NCBI GenBank assembly: GCA_963281255.1
Contig: OY725495.1
Span: 3,906,001 to 3,970,000, forward strand
Source of the DNA: Aphrocallistes beatrix
Taxonomy: Eukaryota > Porifera > Hexactinellida > Sceptrulophora > Aphrocallistidae
Length of the DNA stretch: 64,000 bases
Direction: 5' to 3'
The translations under genes were made by a program, and so were the position numbers. Below, one piece after another: positions 33,449 through 43,725 of this stretch (position 1 is its first letter; each line of letters opens with the position of its first letter). The notes beneath the pieces were generated by a model. That model searched no databases. It saw only the letters and a list, made by a program, of their open reading frames with translations, and was not told the DNA's origin.

Positions 33449-34844
33449 ATGGCAGCGAGAACAAGTGTACCGTTAGAACCTGAGACAGGGACTGAATTAT
33501 GTCGAGTTAAGCTAGAAAGAGGTTCATTGGGAGGATACAGAAGTGAAATTTTAACCGAAAACCTTTCTGAGAGAGAAGGAGCTATCTACAAATGTACGAG
33601 ATGTAATGAAAGATGCTTCTATTTCTAACATTGGAGAACAATTGTGTGGTTTCTGTAAGCAAGGAGACGAATTAATTAATCCACACGCTGAATTCTTACG
33701 CAACACGATTCTATCATTGAAGTGTGCCTGTCCCTTATCCAAGCGAGGGTGTGAGTGGTTGGGTAGGCTGGAGATTGTGGAAAATCACCTGACTACATGT
33801 GATCACATGTATGAGTCGTGTCAGCTGTTGTGTGGCGTTATGACAACACGTGATGAGATGGGAAGGCACGTGCGGGAGGAATGCTCCCAACGTGAAGAGA
33901 CGTGTTTGCACTGTTCGGGAATGTATAAGGTGTGTGAGATGGTAGAGCATGTGAAGGTGTGTGGGAAGGTATTTGTGTTGTGTGAATTGGGATGTGGGAC
34001 ACGTGTGCGTCGCGAGAGTATTTTGTTTCATCTCGAGAGTGAGTGTTCTGAAGAGTCAGTTGTGTGTCCGTATGAGAAGTACAGGTGTGAAGTGGTGGGG
34101 TTAAAACGTCTAGAGTTGAAGCAACATTTGGAAGAGAATAAAATGTTACACATAGAACTGAAACTCAATTCAATGGAACATAATTATTTGGGAAAGAATG
34201 TGTTACTGGAAAGACAAATACAAGAATTAGAGTCCAAGTTTAAAATAGAAATGGATTTCAAAACCAGAGAACTCAACGCAATGGAAGAGAAGTTCGAGAC
34301 TTCTGCAAAAAAGATTGAATTTTTAGAGAAAGAAAATGAAACTTTAAAGAAAGATGTTAGATCACTAAAAGAAATTGATGTAAGATTTGAGAAGCAAAAT
34401 GAATTATTCCAAGGAATTATTATCAGACATAAGAGTGGAGTAATATTGACTGTGAAAGAAATTCCTGAAAAGTTTAAGCCTAATCTCGGATATTGTAATT
34501 TAGATTTTTATGATGTTGCTGGTTATCGGTTTGCATTGTTCCATCGCACTGATTCCTTGAATTTCATGATTGAATTCAATCCTCAAGATGGAGATAATTA
34601 CAATTCATTGGAATGGCCTTTCAAAGCAATCTTTATTACAAAGTTAATTTGTAATACAAGCACCAAAAAGGATTCTCTGATATTCCAAACTCCTGTGATA
34701 GTTATTCAGGGGATTGAATTCACAGGATATCCAATTATTTACAAACAAATTGCTTCAATTCCTCTCTCTACAGATTTGAAAGGTTTTATCAAATCAGATA
34801 AATTGGACTTTGAAATTACAGTCCAAATTCTCAAAAACATTTAA
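33449..34844 (+). pseudogene. TRAF-like copy D (8-bp deletion near N-terminus)
   Basis: The first ATG gives MAARTSVPLEPETGTEL but the frame stops at 33626-33628. Relative to paralogues eight bases are missing where TAATGGAATAATG became TAATG, a deletion between short direct repeats. From ATG 33606 the remainder is open for 412 codons: second Cx2C knuckle (CGFC), TRAF zinc-finger block with a few private changes, long-type coiled coil (YLGKN..LLERQIQELESKF) and MATH-like end. Initiation at 33606 would give a protein lacking only the first knuckle, so function is not excluded. Confidence 0.8.
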
Positions 34845-34913
34845 TTTGCATTGAATATCTTCTACCTTAAATTTACTTATTTTTATGTTATTATGTTATT
34901 TGATATATAGTAT

Positions 34914-34951
34914 CCCAATTAAACAGTGACCCTATTAAGCGGAGTCGATTG
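34914..34951. mobile_element. Right-end fragment of the pogo-like MITE
   Basis: CCCTATTAAGCGGAGTCGAT matches the right end of 1999-2186; the rest is missing. It lies in the 3' flank of TRAF-like copy D. Confidence 0.7.
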
Positions 34952-35145
34952 TATATACGTTTGTGCAGTATAGTATTATATTCAGGCACACTTTTATACT
35001 TTGAGTTATTATTGCGTATAACTAAGGAACTAATCTTCCTCTCCCGAACAGACATATTCAATTGTGAACTGCGAAATAGAAATGGCAATCCGATTTGCTT
35101 AAATCATAAGCACTGCCGAGATAGATATCAGCAACTTCTTCGATC

Positions 35146-35868
35146 CAGGGTTGGCTAATTTAACCCACCCCCCGGGTTAAACCCGGGCTGGGCAAAACTC
35201 CCTTTTGTGGGTTAAGCTGGGTTAAAGTGGGTTTTATTCTATTTTACACTTGTAAATCAAGTTAATTTTAGTGATATGAATTGTTTGGATTGAAAATCCT
35301 TATTCTGCAAGTATTATATTGAGATTCTGTAATTATGTTTTTAATAAGACCTGATGTACGAACAATGGAATTTCTTAAAAGTTACAACAATCTGAGGTAC
35401 TTTAAGTATAAACAATTAGAGAATACGCGTACTACTATTATATAGAGCAGTTTGTTCATCTTACCTATTCTAATCATAGCGGTTACTACATGTATAATGG
35501 CTAGTTTTATTGGTGGCCCAGTGATCCTGTTCAAAGCTTTTTTCTAAAAGTAGAAGGTCCAAGGTGAGGCAAATAAATGCTTCTATTGAACGGATATCTT
35601 TTAATTTTAGTTTAGTCCAGAACAAACTTCGAAATAGATTAGACTTAGGGAACCAGCAAAATTGGTAACATGTTATCGCGAATTGAGAGGTTCAGTGGAG
35701 TTTGGCTGGCGATTTCTTTTTATCTGTTTTAGATTTTGATATTCACCTCTTACAATAAATACGCTTATATAATTAATTATATCGTTGAATTTGAAAACAT
35801 GGACAATAACTGGTAAATCCGTTTCTGGAGAATAAAACCCGTTTTAACCCGGTTAAATTCCAACCCTG
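35146..35868. mobile_element. hAT-like non-autonomous element with 8-bp target duplication
   Basis: Ends CAGGGTTGG and CCAACCCTG are inverted. GGTTAAACCCGGG-type motifs lie just inside both ends, and CTTCGATC is repeated directly on each side (35138-35145, 35869-35876). An 8-bp duplication with CAGGG ends is typical of hAT transposons. No transposase is seen. Confidence 0.85.
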
Positions 35869-36181
35869 CTTCGATCACTTGATTGCATGTATCAGCCAGA
35901 GACGTTTGGTGCTGCTCACCATTACTCGAGACATTCGTTTCGAGTTTTACTGTACATATACTGGAATTATTACTCCGCTGCATTTGTGATTATTTGTTTT
36001 GAACTGAGGTTGTCTCGGTTTTAACCTGGGAAGTCTGATTTTCAATTCGGTTATCCACTACAAAGGAATTCCCAAATTACTCCTGAGAAGAGGAATATGT
36101 GACAAAGGAATTTCTAGCAAAATACGGATTACTTAGATAGGAGGACCCCATAGTATTAACTCAGCGCATAGCATAGTTATT

Positions 36182-37441
36182 TCATTGATACTGAAATATA
36201 ATAATAATACTGCCTAGCCTAATAGAAAATACTGATAGAAGTAATGGCCTAAAATACTAATAATCTAAATACATACTCTAATTAGTCAAGATAGATAGGC
36301 CTAAGATATAACGATAATCTAGTCAGCTGATAGGAGAGCAGGGATTGGTCCTCTTCAGGTTTATACGCACTGAGGCTGTAATAAAATAGAATAAAATTCG
36401 GTTCAATTGGTTGATTTGAAGTCTAATAAACAGCATAACTCACCTTTTTGCAGAGAGTCCTTTGTCTAGCCCAACAGTACAAGTTATCCCAAGTACCAAG
36501 GTGAGTCCAAACCTTGGCACACATTTGCTTTCCAGGAAGATCTGGTTGTCCTTTATTCCAGTAAGTGAATCCACCACTGCCATCAGTCCATTGGTACCCA
36601 GTATTTTACCACTATGAGCTATGAAACCAATCCGATATTCTGGACGATTTTTTAGCTTGCTGTGGAGATAGTCCCTCTCAGAAAAGCTGTTAATAGAAGC
36701 TAAATGGCCTCCCCAACGTTGGCAAAGTGCTTCAGCATCTCCCCATATAAGGCGTGTCGTAGGAAAGTAGCAATATCGATTTCCATTCCAATTAAAAAAT
36801 ATTTACGCACTATAGACAACAAAAGAACAACCATAATCCAGCAAAACACATAAAATAATGTTCAATTGAATTAGATAGATGGAATGCTTTATTGGAACAA
36901 TCGCTAGCAAATAATTTGAACGACCATTAGACAAAAAGATCTCTGAACTATCTAGATTGACCATTACTGACTTATCCGAATACCAGGTTGGCAGTTATGA
37001 ATATATTATTTATTGCGAAATATACAAAATATGATAAACGAATTGATTCCAGTAAAACTTTACCTGATGCCAGGTCTATATCCTCCACGGGAGTAGTAGT
37101 CAGATTGTCCATCATCTCCATCTCCATCTCCATCATTGCTGTAGAAGAATACGTGCAAGTATTAGACATGCTAAAGTATAGTAATGAAGCTCGTTCGATC
37201 TAAGGATATCTACTCACCATTTTCACCATTTGTGTCCAGTGATATCGCGAATGCTGTCGAGATAATAATATTAAACATAGATATTTTAGACCATCGTGAG
37301 TATATTTTAATAGCATTTTGCTTACTTTAAAGTTAAAAAAAAATTTCTATTTAGCAAATAAAATATTTTGTATCATAAAATATGTATGAAGAAGTACTTA
37401 CCCATAGCCAGGCCACCGATCAGTATCAGCAGTGCTCTCAT
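36182..37441 (-). pseudogene. C-type lectin-like copy 4 (frameshifted)
   Basis: The exon plan is kept: 37441-37402 (signal peptide, MRALLILIGGLAMA), 37253-37218, 37138-37064, 36809-36444 and the Tyr-Gln-stop exon 36190-36182. Exon 4 is broken twice. Near its start the frame needed for NWNGNRYCYF does not match the acceptor phase by one base. After AHSG one base is missing, so GYQWTDGSGGF is out of frame. The core WIGF has become RIGF. Splice sites remain intact, which points to recent decay. Confidence 0.8.
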
Positions 37442-38021
37442 TTTTATTTTTTCTTCTTATAGTCAGGTCAATATGATGCATGTTCCAAAGAAATTGCAAG
37501 AAATTGTTTTATTGCATTTTTCATGTCTTAGGAGTAACATACTAAAAGTTTACCGAAATCGGAGTATCAGAAAGTGATTCGCCACGACCTCGTCGTTGCC
37601 CCCGGACTATAGAAATCGCCGGTTTTGAAAACAGAGTTTAACCTTTCAAATGATTGCAAATCAGTTTTTTATTGTCATATTCGTGCTCAGCATCAGATTT
37701 CCGGTAATTTGATATATATATTGACTATATCTTGAGCAAAGAAATTTGGGCCCTCCCTAGCAACAGCCTGGAATGTAAAAATTCCGATCTCTAAATTTGG
37801 TGTAAACCATATCGAGTGACCCCTTGTTTTTCTCGGCTATGCTTGCTGAGTACGAATTTCTTAATATAAATAGTCTAAGCGTTAGTTTTAAAATATTATG
37901 GTTTGCGACTGGTGGTATTCATGTATTTTTAGCATAGATGGATTGATATGTTCACATTTCAATTTCTTCTTCGGTTTCATCAAAATGTAAAATTATTTGT
38001 TATAATCGCCACTATATCGCC
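37442..38021. other. Upstream region of lectin copy 4, nothing else recognised
   Basis: Unlike the other lectin copies, similarity to the shared upstream flank is lost within about 20 bp. No gene is supported. Confidence 0.4.
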
Positions 38022-39052
38022 TAAACTCGATTAATCTATATGTATATATATATATATATATATCTGTAACGAATTGATTGAAGAAACTGCCTGGCGCAGA
38101 AAGCTGATTTTTGGCATGTGGGAGTATTTTGGCTATGGCTCCAGTAAGTTCTGAGCTCAGAGCAAAATGTCGACTCATCATGGAATTATGACGTCATTGT
38201 CACATTTTTAAAAGTTAAGCAACACAGTTATTTGGGCATAACTCAGCCATTATAGGAGATAGAAGGCTGAAATTTTAATAGAATATGTATACTAACATAT
38301 CTCACATACTGTGCAACTATCATCAAAAAATGATGACTCATCACTTTGCTATGACGTCATCATTACTCATCAAAAATTTTAAAAATTGATAAATTTGGTG
38401 ATTTTTGTGCGATATCGATTATAACAATAGGACAGACGTATTTAGAGACGTTATCTCCCTTATAATTAACCAATGTGACCCCAGGCGACCGAAGGGAGCA
38501 TCCGGCGAACACAAAGTGTCCGCCAGCCGCGCAGCGCAAGCAAGCGAAGCGCGCTTGTATATATATATATATGTAACGAATTGATTGAAGAAACTGCCAG
38601 GCTCAGAGAGCTGATTTTTGGTATGTCTGAGTCTTTTGGCTATGGCTCCACTAAGTTCTGAGCTCAGACCAAAATCATGGAATTATGACGTCATTGTCAC
38701 CTTTTTATTATTAGAACTTTCAGTTTTTCGACCATAACTCAGCCATTTTAGGTGCTAGAAGGCTGAAATTTTAATCAAATGTGTATAATAATATATCTCA
38801 CATATGCGACTATCATCGAAAAACTATAACTCATCACTCTGTTATGACGTCATCATTACGCATCAAAAATTTTAAAATTGATAAATTTGGTGATTTTTCG
38901 TGCGATATCGATCATAACAGTGGGCCAGGCGTATTTTAGAGATTTTATCTCCCTTATTATTAATCATTGTGACCCCATGCGCCCACAAGGCGCCTCTGGC
39001 GAACACAAAGTGTCCACCAGCCGCGCAGCGTAAGCAAGCTAAGCACGCCTGT
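38022..39052 (-). repeat. Two tandem inverted copies of repeat family 1
   Basis: The first copy (to about 38558) and the second (38572-39052) both run CTGTAACGAATTGATTGAAG body, then GC-rich head (GCGCAGCGCAAGCAAGC). They are joined by a TA microsatellite. The copies differ from one another by substitutions, so the tandem is not a very recent event. Confidence 0.8.
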
Positions 39053-39711
39053 AAAGTTAAAAATTCTATATTTGATCTAACCTAAAACAACAGTGTTTAT
39101 AGCCGTACTTGTACTAACGAGTATTTAGAATTTTTGTCACGACATTAGGATGTCTATTTTTTGCTTTAGGTATCATAAGAAAAATATTGCTAATTAAAAA
39201 AACTCTCCAGCAATAAATTGTTATTGTAATACAAATGAATCTCATTTTTCAAACTCTATACGAATAAAACTGTAAGAAAATCAATATTTTCAGCATTGTC
39301 CAATTCCTTTTCAAAATTTCAAAGCATTTAGATCTCATGACATATTTCGTAGATCTAGGCGTGTACGATTGTTAACGCGAAGAAAAAAGTAAAATTATTT
39401 GTTATAATCGCCACTATCTCCCTTTGAAAGTAAGCTAACTTTTAAAAAATATTCAATCCACGGACACCTTTGTTGAATGATTTCCTTTTATGGACCATTA
39501 CGACCCCAGTTCTTTTGTGAATGAAAAACGACTTTTTTATTACTACCATACATGCATCCCGATCTAATAATAAAACCTAAATTAAAATATTTCCAATGTG
39601 TATTTCCTGCCTTGCACACAACACAGCCCTAAATTTATATTTCAGAAGTTGACCACTTTACAAAGAATAGTCTGCGAACTAAAAGAGGAGTCTTAATTCT
39701 AAACAAGCACG

Positions 39712-39857
39712 CTTCGCTTGCTTGCGCTGCGCGGCTTGCTTGCGCTGCGCGGCTTGCTTGCGCTGCGCGGCTTGCTTGCGCTGCGCGGCTTGCTTGCGCT
39801 GCGCGGCTTGCTTGCGCTGCGCGGCTTGCTTGCGCTGCGCGGCTTGCGGACACTGCG
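39712..39857. repeat. 18-bp minisatellite CTTGCTTGCGCTGCGCGG
   Basis: Seven to eight near-perfect units, followed by the hairpins GCGGACACTGCGTGTCCGC and GCGCCC..GGGCGC. The unit is the head motif of repeat family 1 expanded in place. Several frames across it are open and give repetitive peptides with no significance. Confidence 0.9.
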
Positions 39858-39929
39858 TGTCCGCAGAGTCGCCCTGCGGGCGCCTGGAGTCACTCAATCA
39901 AACATATTTTGGATTTTTTTCCCTTTAAA

Positions 39930-40452
39930 TAAATATTGTAAACAAAGGTCGACGAATAATTTCTCATATGGATCCGAAAATATAATATTCAAAATCTACA
40001 CCCCTGGAAACCCCAATTCACCCGTTGGAAGCTAGTCTCTAGCATATTTTTCAAAATTCATCAAATGGTGTGAAAATATGTATATATAAATGTGTGAAAA
40101 TATGCAGCTAATCTTTTTTATTGCCATACACTATAATACATTTAAGATATCGAACATAAGTTGTGGCTTTGAAGTATTAATAACAATGACGATTTATTTA
40201 TTATAGTGTCGTACTTGTACAATGATTTCTATTGTGATAGTGTAGTCATTTATTTTGTATAGAAAAGGTGCGAAAAATTGTTTTCCATTTTTTTTGCAGA
40301 GGTGCGAAAATTTCGCTTAGATTTTAGAACTTAATCGTAGTCATATCATTTGACACATACATGCCAATTTTCACACCTCTATAACTTCCCAATTCTTCAA
40401 TCAATTCGGACAAACACAAAAAAAAAAAATCCTAGCATTTTAATATATAAGA
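39930..40452. repeat. Dispersed repeat family 2, copy b
   Basis: It shares the GAAAATATAATATTC, GGAAGCTAGT and GGTGTGAAAATATG landmarks with 4396-5011 and the same TTTTAATATATAAGAT end. It is inserted in S3. Confidence 0.65.
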
Positions 40453-41256
40453 TGTAAAACTGAAGACTGAAATCAAACTCCAAAATATTACACTTCAAAT
40501 TCGAAATTAAATCTCAACGGCTAATGTAGGGCAATTCTAGGTAGAATCCGATTTTCGCACTTTGAAATTAATACTGTGAATATTTTATGAATTATTAACA
40601 GTAGAATCCGATTTTTTTTAAAAACGTTAAAAACGAGATATCAGCGGATAATAGGGTATTCCACTATTTAGAGTCCAAATTTCACGTTTAGAAATTTTTA
40701 AAAAATGAGTATTTCCCGATGTATTATGATATTTTCATGTTTCTTTGAGTCACTTACTGGAGTTGCACTATCCGTCTGTCAGCCGACATTTTTTAATTTG
40801 TATTTTATTTGATATACGTCAATCATCTGAATCAATAGCATCGTACACTTTTCTTGAGTTATTGCTACAATTATTTGTTCATTTGAAGTAGTAGGCTCTA
40901 ACTTACTGTTATTTGATTGAAAAAGTCGAATGTATCATGCTATATTTGGATGAATTTCCTCCTGAAGTGTATCCAAAGTTTATAAACTATCAATAACGAA
41001 AATATTGTGGTTCAAGAAGGACTAAAGCAAAGGTATATTTTAATTGAAACTTTGTCCATTTAAAACATAAAAACCGTCTATCATCGAATATCCGGGGCAA
41101 ATATTAATTTTTATATTTACTACCTGATAGGAAGTTAAGTTTTTATTTCAAATATGAAACTGTAGACGAATGTGATTATATAAAACCTACAGAGTGATAA
41201 CTTTTAAAGTCGTAGACGCCCATTTTATTCAGAACTACAAAGTACAGGTATGACTA

Positions 41257-42333
41257 CACTCGAACCTCTCTTATCCGGGCAGTGCCGACCGGAGGGTTCC
41301 CGGAGAACAGAATTTGCCGGATATCGGAGGTCTGGATAAGAGAGGTGCCCGTAACTCAGAAATCAACTTGAATAGCAGTTCATAGTGTTAAAAATGTCAA
41401 TTTGTATAATGGGTTAGTTTAAACAATATCTAGCGCCCCGAACTTAGAGGCTATCATAATTTGAGTTCCCGATAAGAGAGGTGATTATAAAAAAGATATT
41501 CTATAAAGGAAAAGAAACTATTCCATTGCGATTGATTACTACATTTTAAGCAGTATTTATCCCTGAATATATTAGATGTCTCTAGCCTATTTTTGTAATT
41601 TGTTTACTCTATGTATATATTGTAAACAAAAGTAAACAAATAATTTAACATATCGATCTGAAAATATGATATTCGAATTCTACACCCCTAAAAACCCCAT
41701 GTCAACCGTTGGAAGCTAGTCTTTAGCCTATTTTTGTGATTTGTTTAATATATGTATCCATTGTAAACAAAAGTAAACAAATAATTTATCATATCGATCT
41801 AAAAATATGATATGCGAAATCTACACCCCTAAAAACCCCATGTCAATCGTTGGAAGCTAGTCCCTAGCATTATTTTCAAAATTCATCAAATCGTGTTAAA
41901 ATGTGTATATAAAGGTGTGAAAATACATTTTTCATCGTTAGACACTATAATATAATTGAGATAACTATATAAGTTATTGCTAACAATAAGAGCCTAGAAT
42001 AGTTTCGTACAAAAGCATGCGGCGTTTTAATTCGCAGCATGCTGCGGTTTGATTCTCAGCATGCTGCGTTATGACTCTCAGCATGCTGCGTTTTGATTCC
42101 CAGCATGCTCGTTTTGATTCTCAGCATGCTGCATTTTGATTCTCAGCATGGTACGTTTTAGTTCTCAGCATTATCAAAGTTCATTGAATAGTATTACATG
42201 ATAATGATTGCTGGAATTGTGGTTAATAATTGACATGAAAATAGGACATTGCATATTGACTAAATGTCGAAAGGGCTCCCCGGTTGAGAGAGGTGCCCCG
42301 ATATCGGACGTCCGGATAAGAGAGGTTCGATTC
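41257..42333. mobile_element. pogo-like element with nested repeat family 2 and a 25-bp satellite
   Basis: The left end CACTCGAACCTCTCTTATCC is mirrored near 42310-42330 by GGATAAGAGAGGTTCGA. The homologous place in S1 (about 21861) is uninterrupted. Between the ends lie repeat family 2 units (41595-42000) and about seven copies of a 25-bp CTCAGCATGCTGCGTTTTGA unit (42014-42172). Non-coding. Confidence 0.7.
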
Positions 42334-42387
42334 TATTATATTTAATCTCATAACCAATATGCTTTGTACTACTATTAATGATTTTTT

Positions 42388-42395
42388 TATAAATA
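42388..42395 (+). promoter_or_regulatory. TATA box of TRAF-like relic E
   Basis: TATAAATA followed by GCAATT, the same context as 14800-14807 and 45379-45386. Confidence 0.5.
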
Positions 42396-42444
42396 GCAAT
42401 TCGAGAGTTCATCTTTATTTCTATCCCTAATTCAAACGATATTG

Positions 42445-42727
42445 ATTGCAACAAGAACAAGTGTACCGTTAGAACCTGAGACAGGGACTGAGTTATGTCG
42501 AGTTAAGCTAGAGGGAGGTTCATTGAGAGGATACAGAAGCGATATTTTAACCGAAAACCTTTCTGAGAGAGAAAATAACATGCTAACGTGTCTGAGATGT
42601 AAAGGAATAATGAAATCCGCTTCTATTTCCGACAATGGAGAACAGATGTGCGTTTTTTGTGAGCGAAAAGATGAGAATACTAGCCAAGTCGAATTCCTCA
42701 GAAATAATATTCCATCATTGAAGTGTG
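42445..42727 (+). pseudogene. TRAF-like relic E (start codon lost, truncated)
   Basis: The ATG of paralogues reads ATT here. The sequence continues through TSVPLEPETGTELCRVKLEG and the half-RING knuckle (CLRC..CVFC, closest to copy A). It stops at the SLKC position just before the zinc fingers, where retrotransposon sequence begins. Confidence 0.9.
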
Positions 42728-43615
42728 AGAAATTTTCAGATTCTTACAGATCACAAGCCACCCAAGTGGCTTGCTAACCAAAAAAGTATTCGTCGTCTAT
42801 GGAGGTGGGCAGTAATTCTACAGGAATATGATTTTATAGTAAAATACTGTAAAAAGAACAATTACGGGACTAAAACATTTCGAGAATAATGAAGGAAATT
42901 GAAATTGTTCCGTTATCCCAACGTTTCTCCGGGTTATAATTAGACCAGCCTGAGTTTAAAAGGTACAAGCAAATTCAGCATCAATTACAGTTAATGAACA
43001 GTGTTTTGGTTCGCAGCTACAAGATCGAACCATTTTCACTGTGACTGTCATTCCAGACACCATGAAAGAGAGATACTAAGTCAAGTTCACGATGAAACTG
43101 GGCACCAAGGAACGGAGAGAACATTGAGTCGATTGAAGTTGGTTGGTTATTGGGTTAATATGGCATCAGATGTGGTAAATTATGTTGCATCATGCGAAGT
43201 TTGTCAGAAGGCAAAGCTTCCTCTTCCTACTGGAGCACCACTTCAAAACACACCGATGGGTAGTACGATGCAATTGTTTCAGGTTGATGTACTCGAAGTT
43301 CCTCTCAGCAGTAAAGGGAACAAGTACCTATTGGTGGCAGAGGATGCATTTTCAAAGTGAGTAGAATGTTTTCCTATGAAGGACCAAAAGGCGGAAAATA
43401 TTACTAACTTGTTGGTTGAGGTCTTTGCCAGATTAGGAACACCAGAGTTTCTGCATTCTGACCAAGGACGGAATTTTGAATCTTCGCTGCTAAAAGAAAC
43501 TTATAAAACACTTGGAATCCAAAAAACACGTACCACCGCATATCATCCACAAGGGAACTCTCTAGTAGAGCGTGGGAACCGTACAGTTGTCCAGATGTTC
43601 AAACTCAAAGTATAG
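42728..43615 (+). mobile_element. Defective Ty3/gypsy pol fragment (RNase H end and integrase)
   Basis: From about 42734 the frame reads TDHKPPKWL..RWAVILQEYDF, the end of the RNase H region. After a degenerate gap, the H2C2 integrase knuckle appears (HDETGHQGTERT ... CEVCQKAK), then the core with FQVDVLE, LHSDQGRNFES and YHPQGNSLVERGN, which carry the catalytic Asp, Asp and Glu positions. An in-frame TGA interrupts at the AFSK/VECF position near 43358. No long terminal repeats are visible. It replaced the zinc-finger part of relic E. Confidence 0.9.
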
Positions 43616-43725
43616 ACCTAACTCTACGGATTATTTTTTATTGAAGCATTGCTCTTGGGAATCAACAGCTAACTTAGTTGATTCCGTCTTTGTAGATTCA
43701 ACCATGCACCAAACCGAGTCAAGAT
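43603..43725 (-). pseudogene. Fragment of the C-terminus of the gene at 59609-61237
   Basis: Sequence from CTAACTCTACGGA to CAACCATGCACCAAAC matches 59621-59718 and continues the C-terminal coding part in the same orientation. Together with 45268-45312 it represents one ghost copy split by the repeat block 43726-45262. Confidence 0.75.

Larger units (their letters stand above)
39064..42440. repeat. Duplicated spacer S3 upstream of TRAF-like relic E
   Basis: It matches S1 from about 20390 onward but is inflated by a minisatellite (39712-39857), repeat family 2 (39930-40452) and a nested inverted-repeat element (41257-42333). Without these it continues directly into the type-1 upstream flank with a TATA box at 42388-42395. 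Confidence 0.7.

Noticed and set aside
39635..39928. Several overlapping frames with ALRGLL-, AAQASR- or AACLRC-like repeats
   Set aside because: All six frames over an 18-bp repeat stay open, as the unit length is a multiple of three and contains no stops. No real gene.
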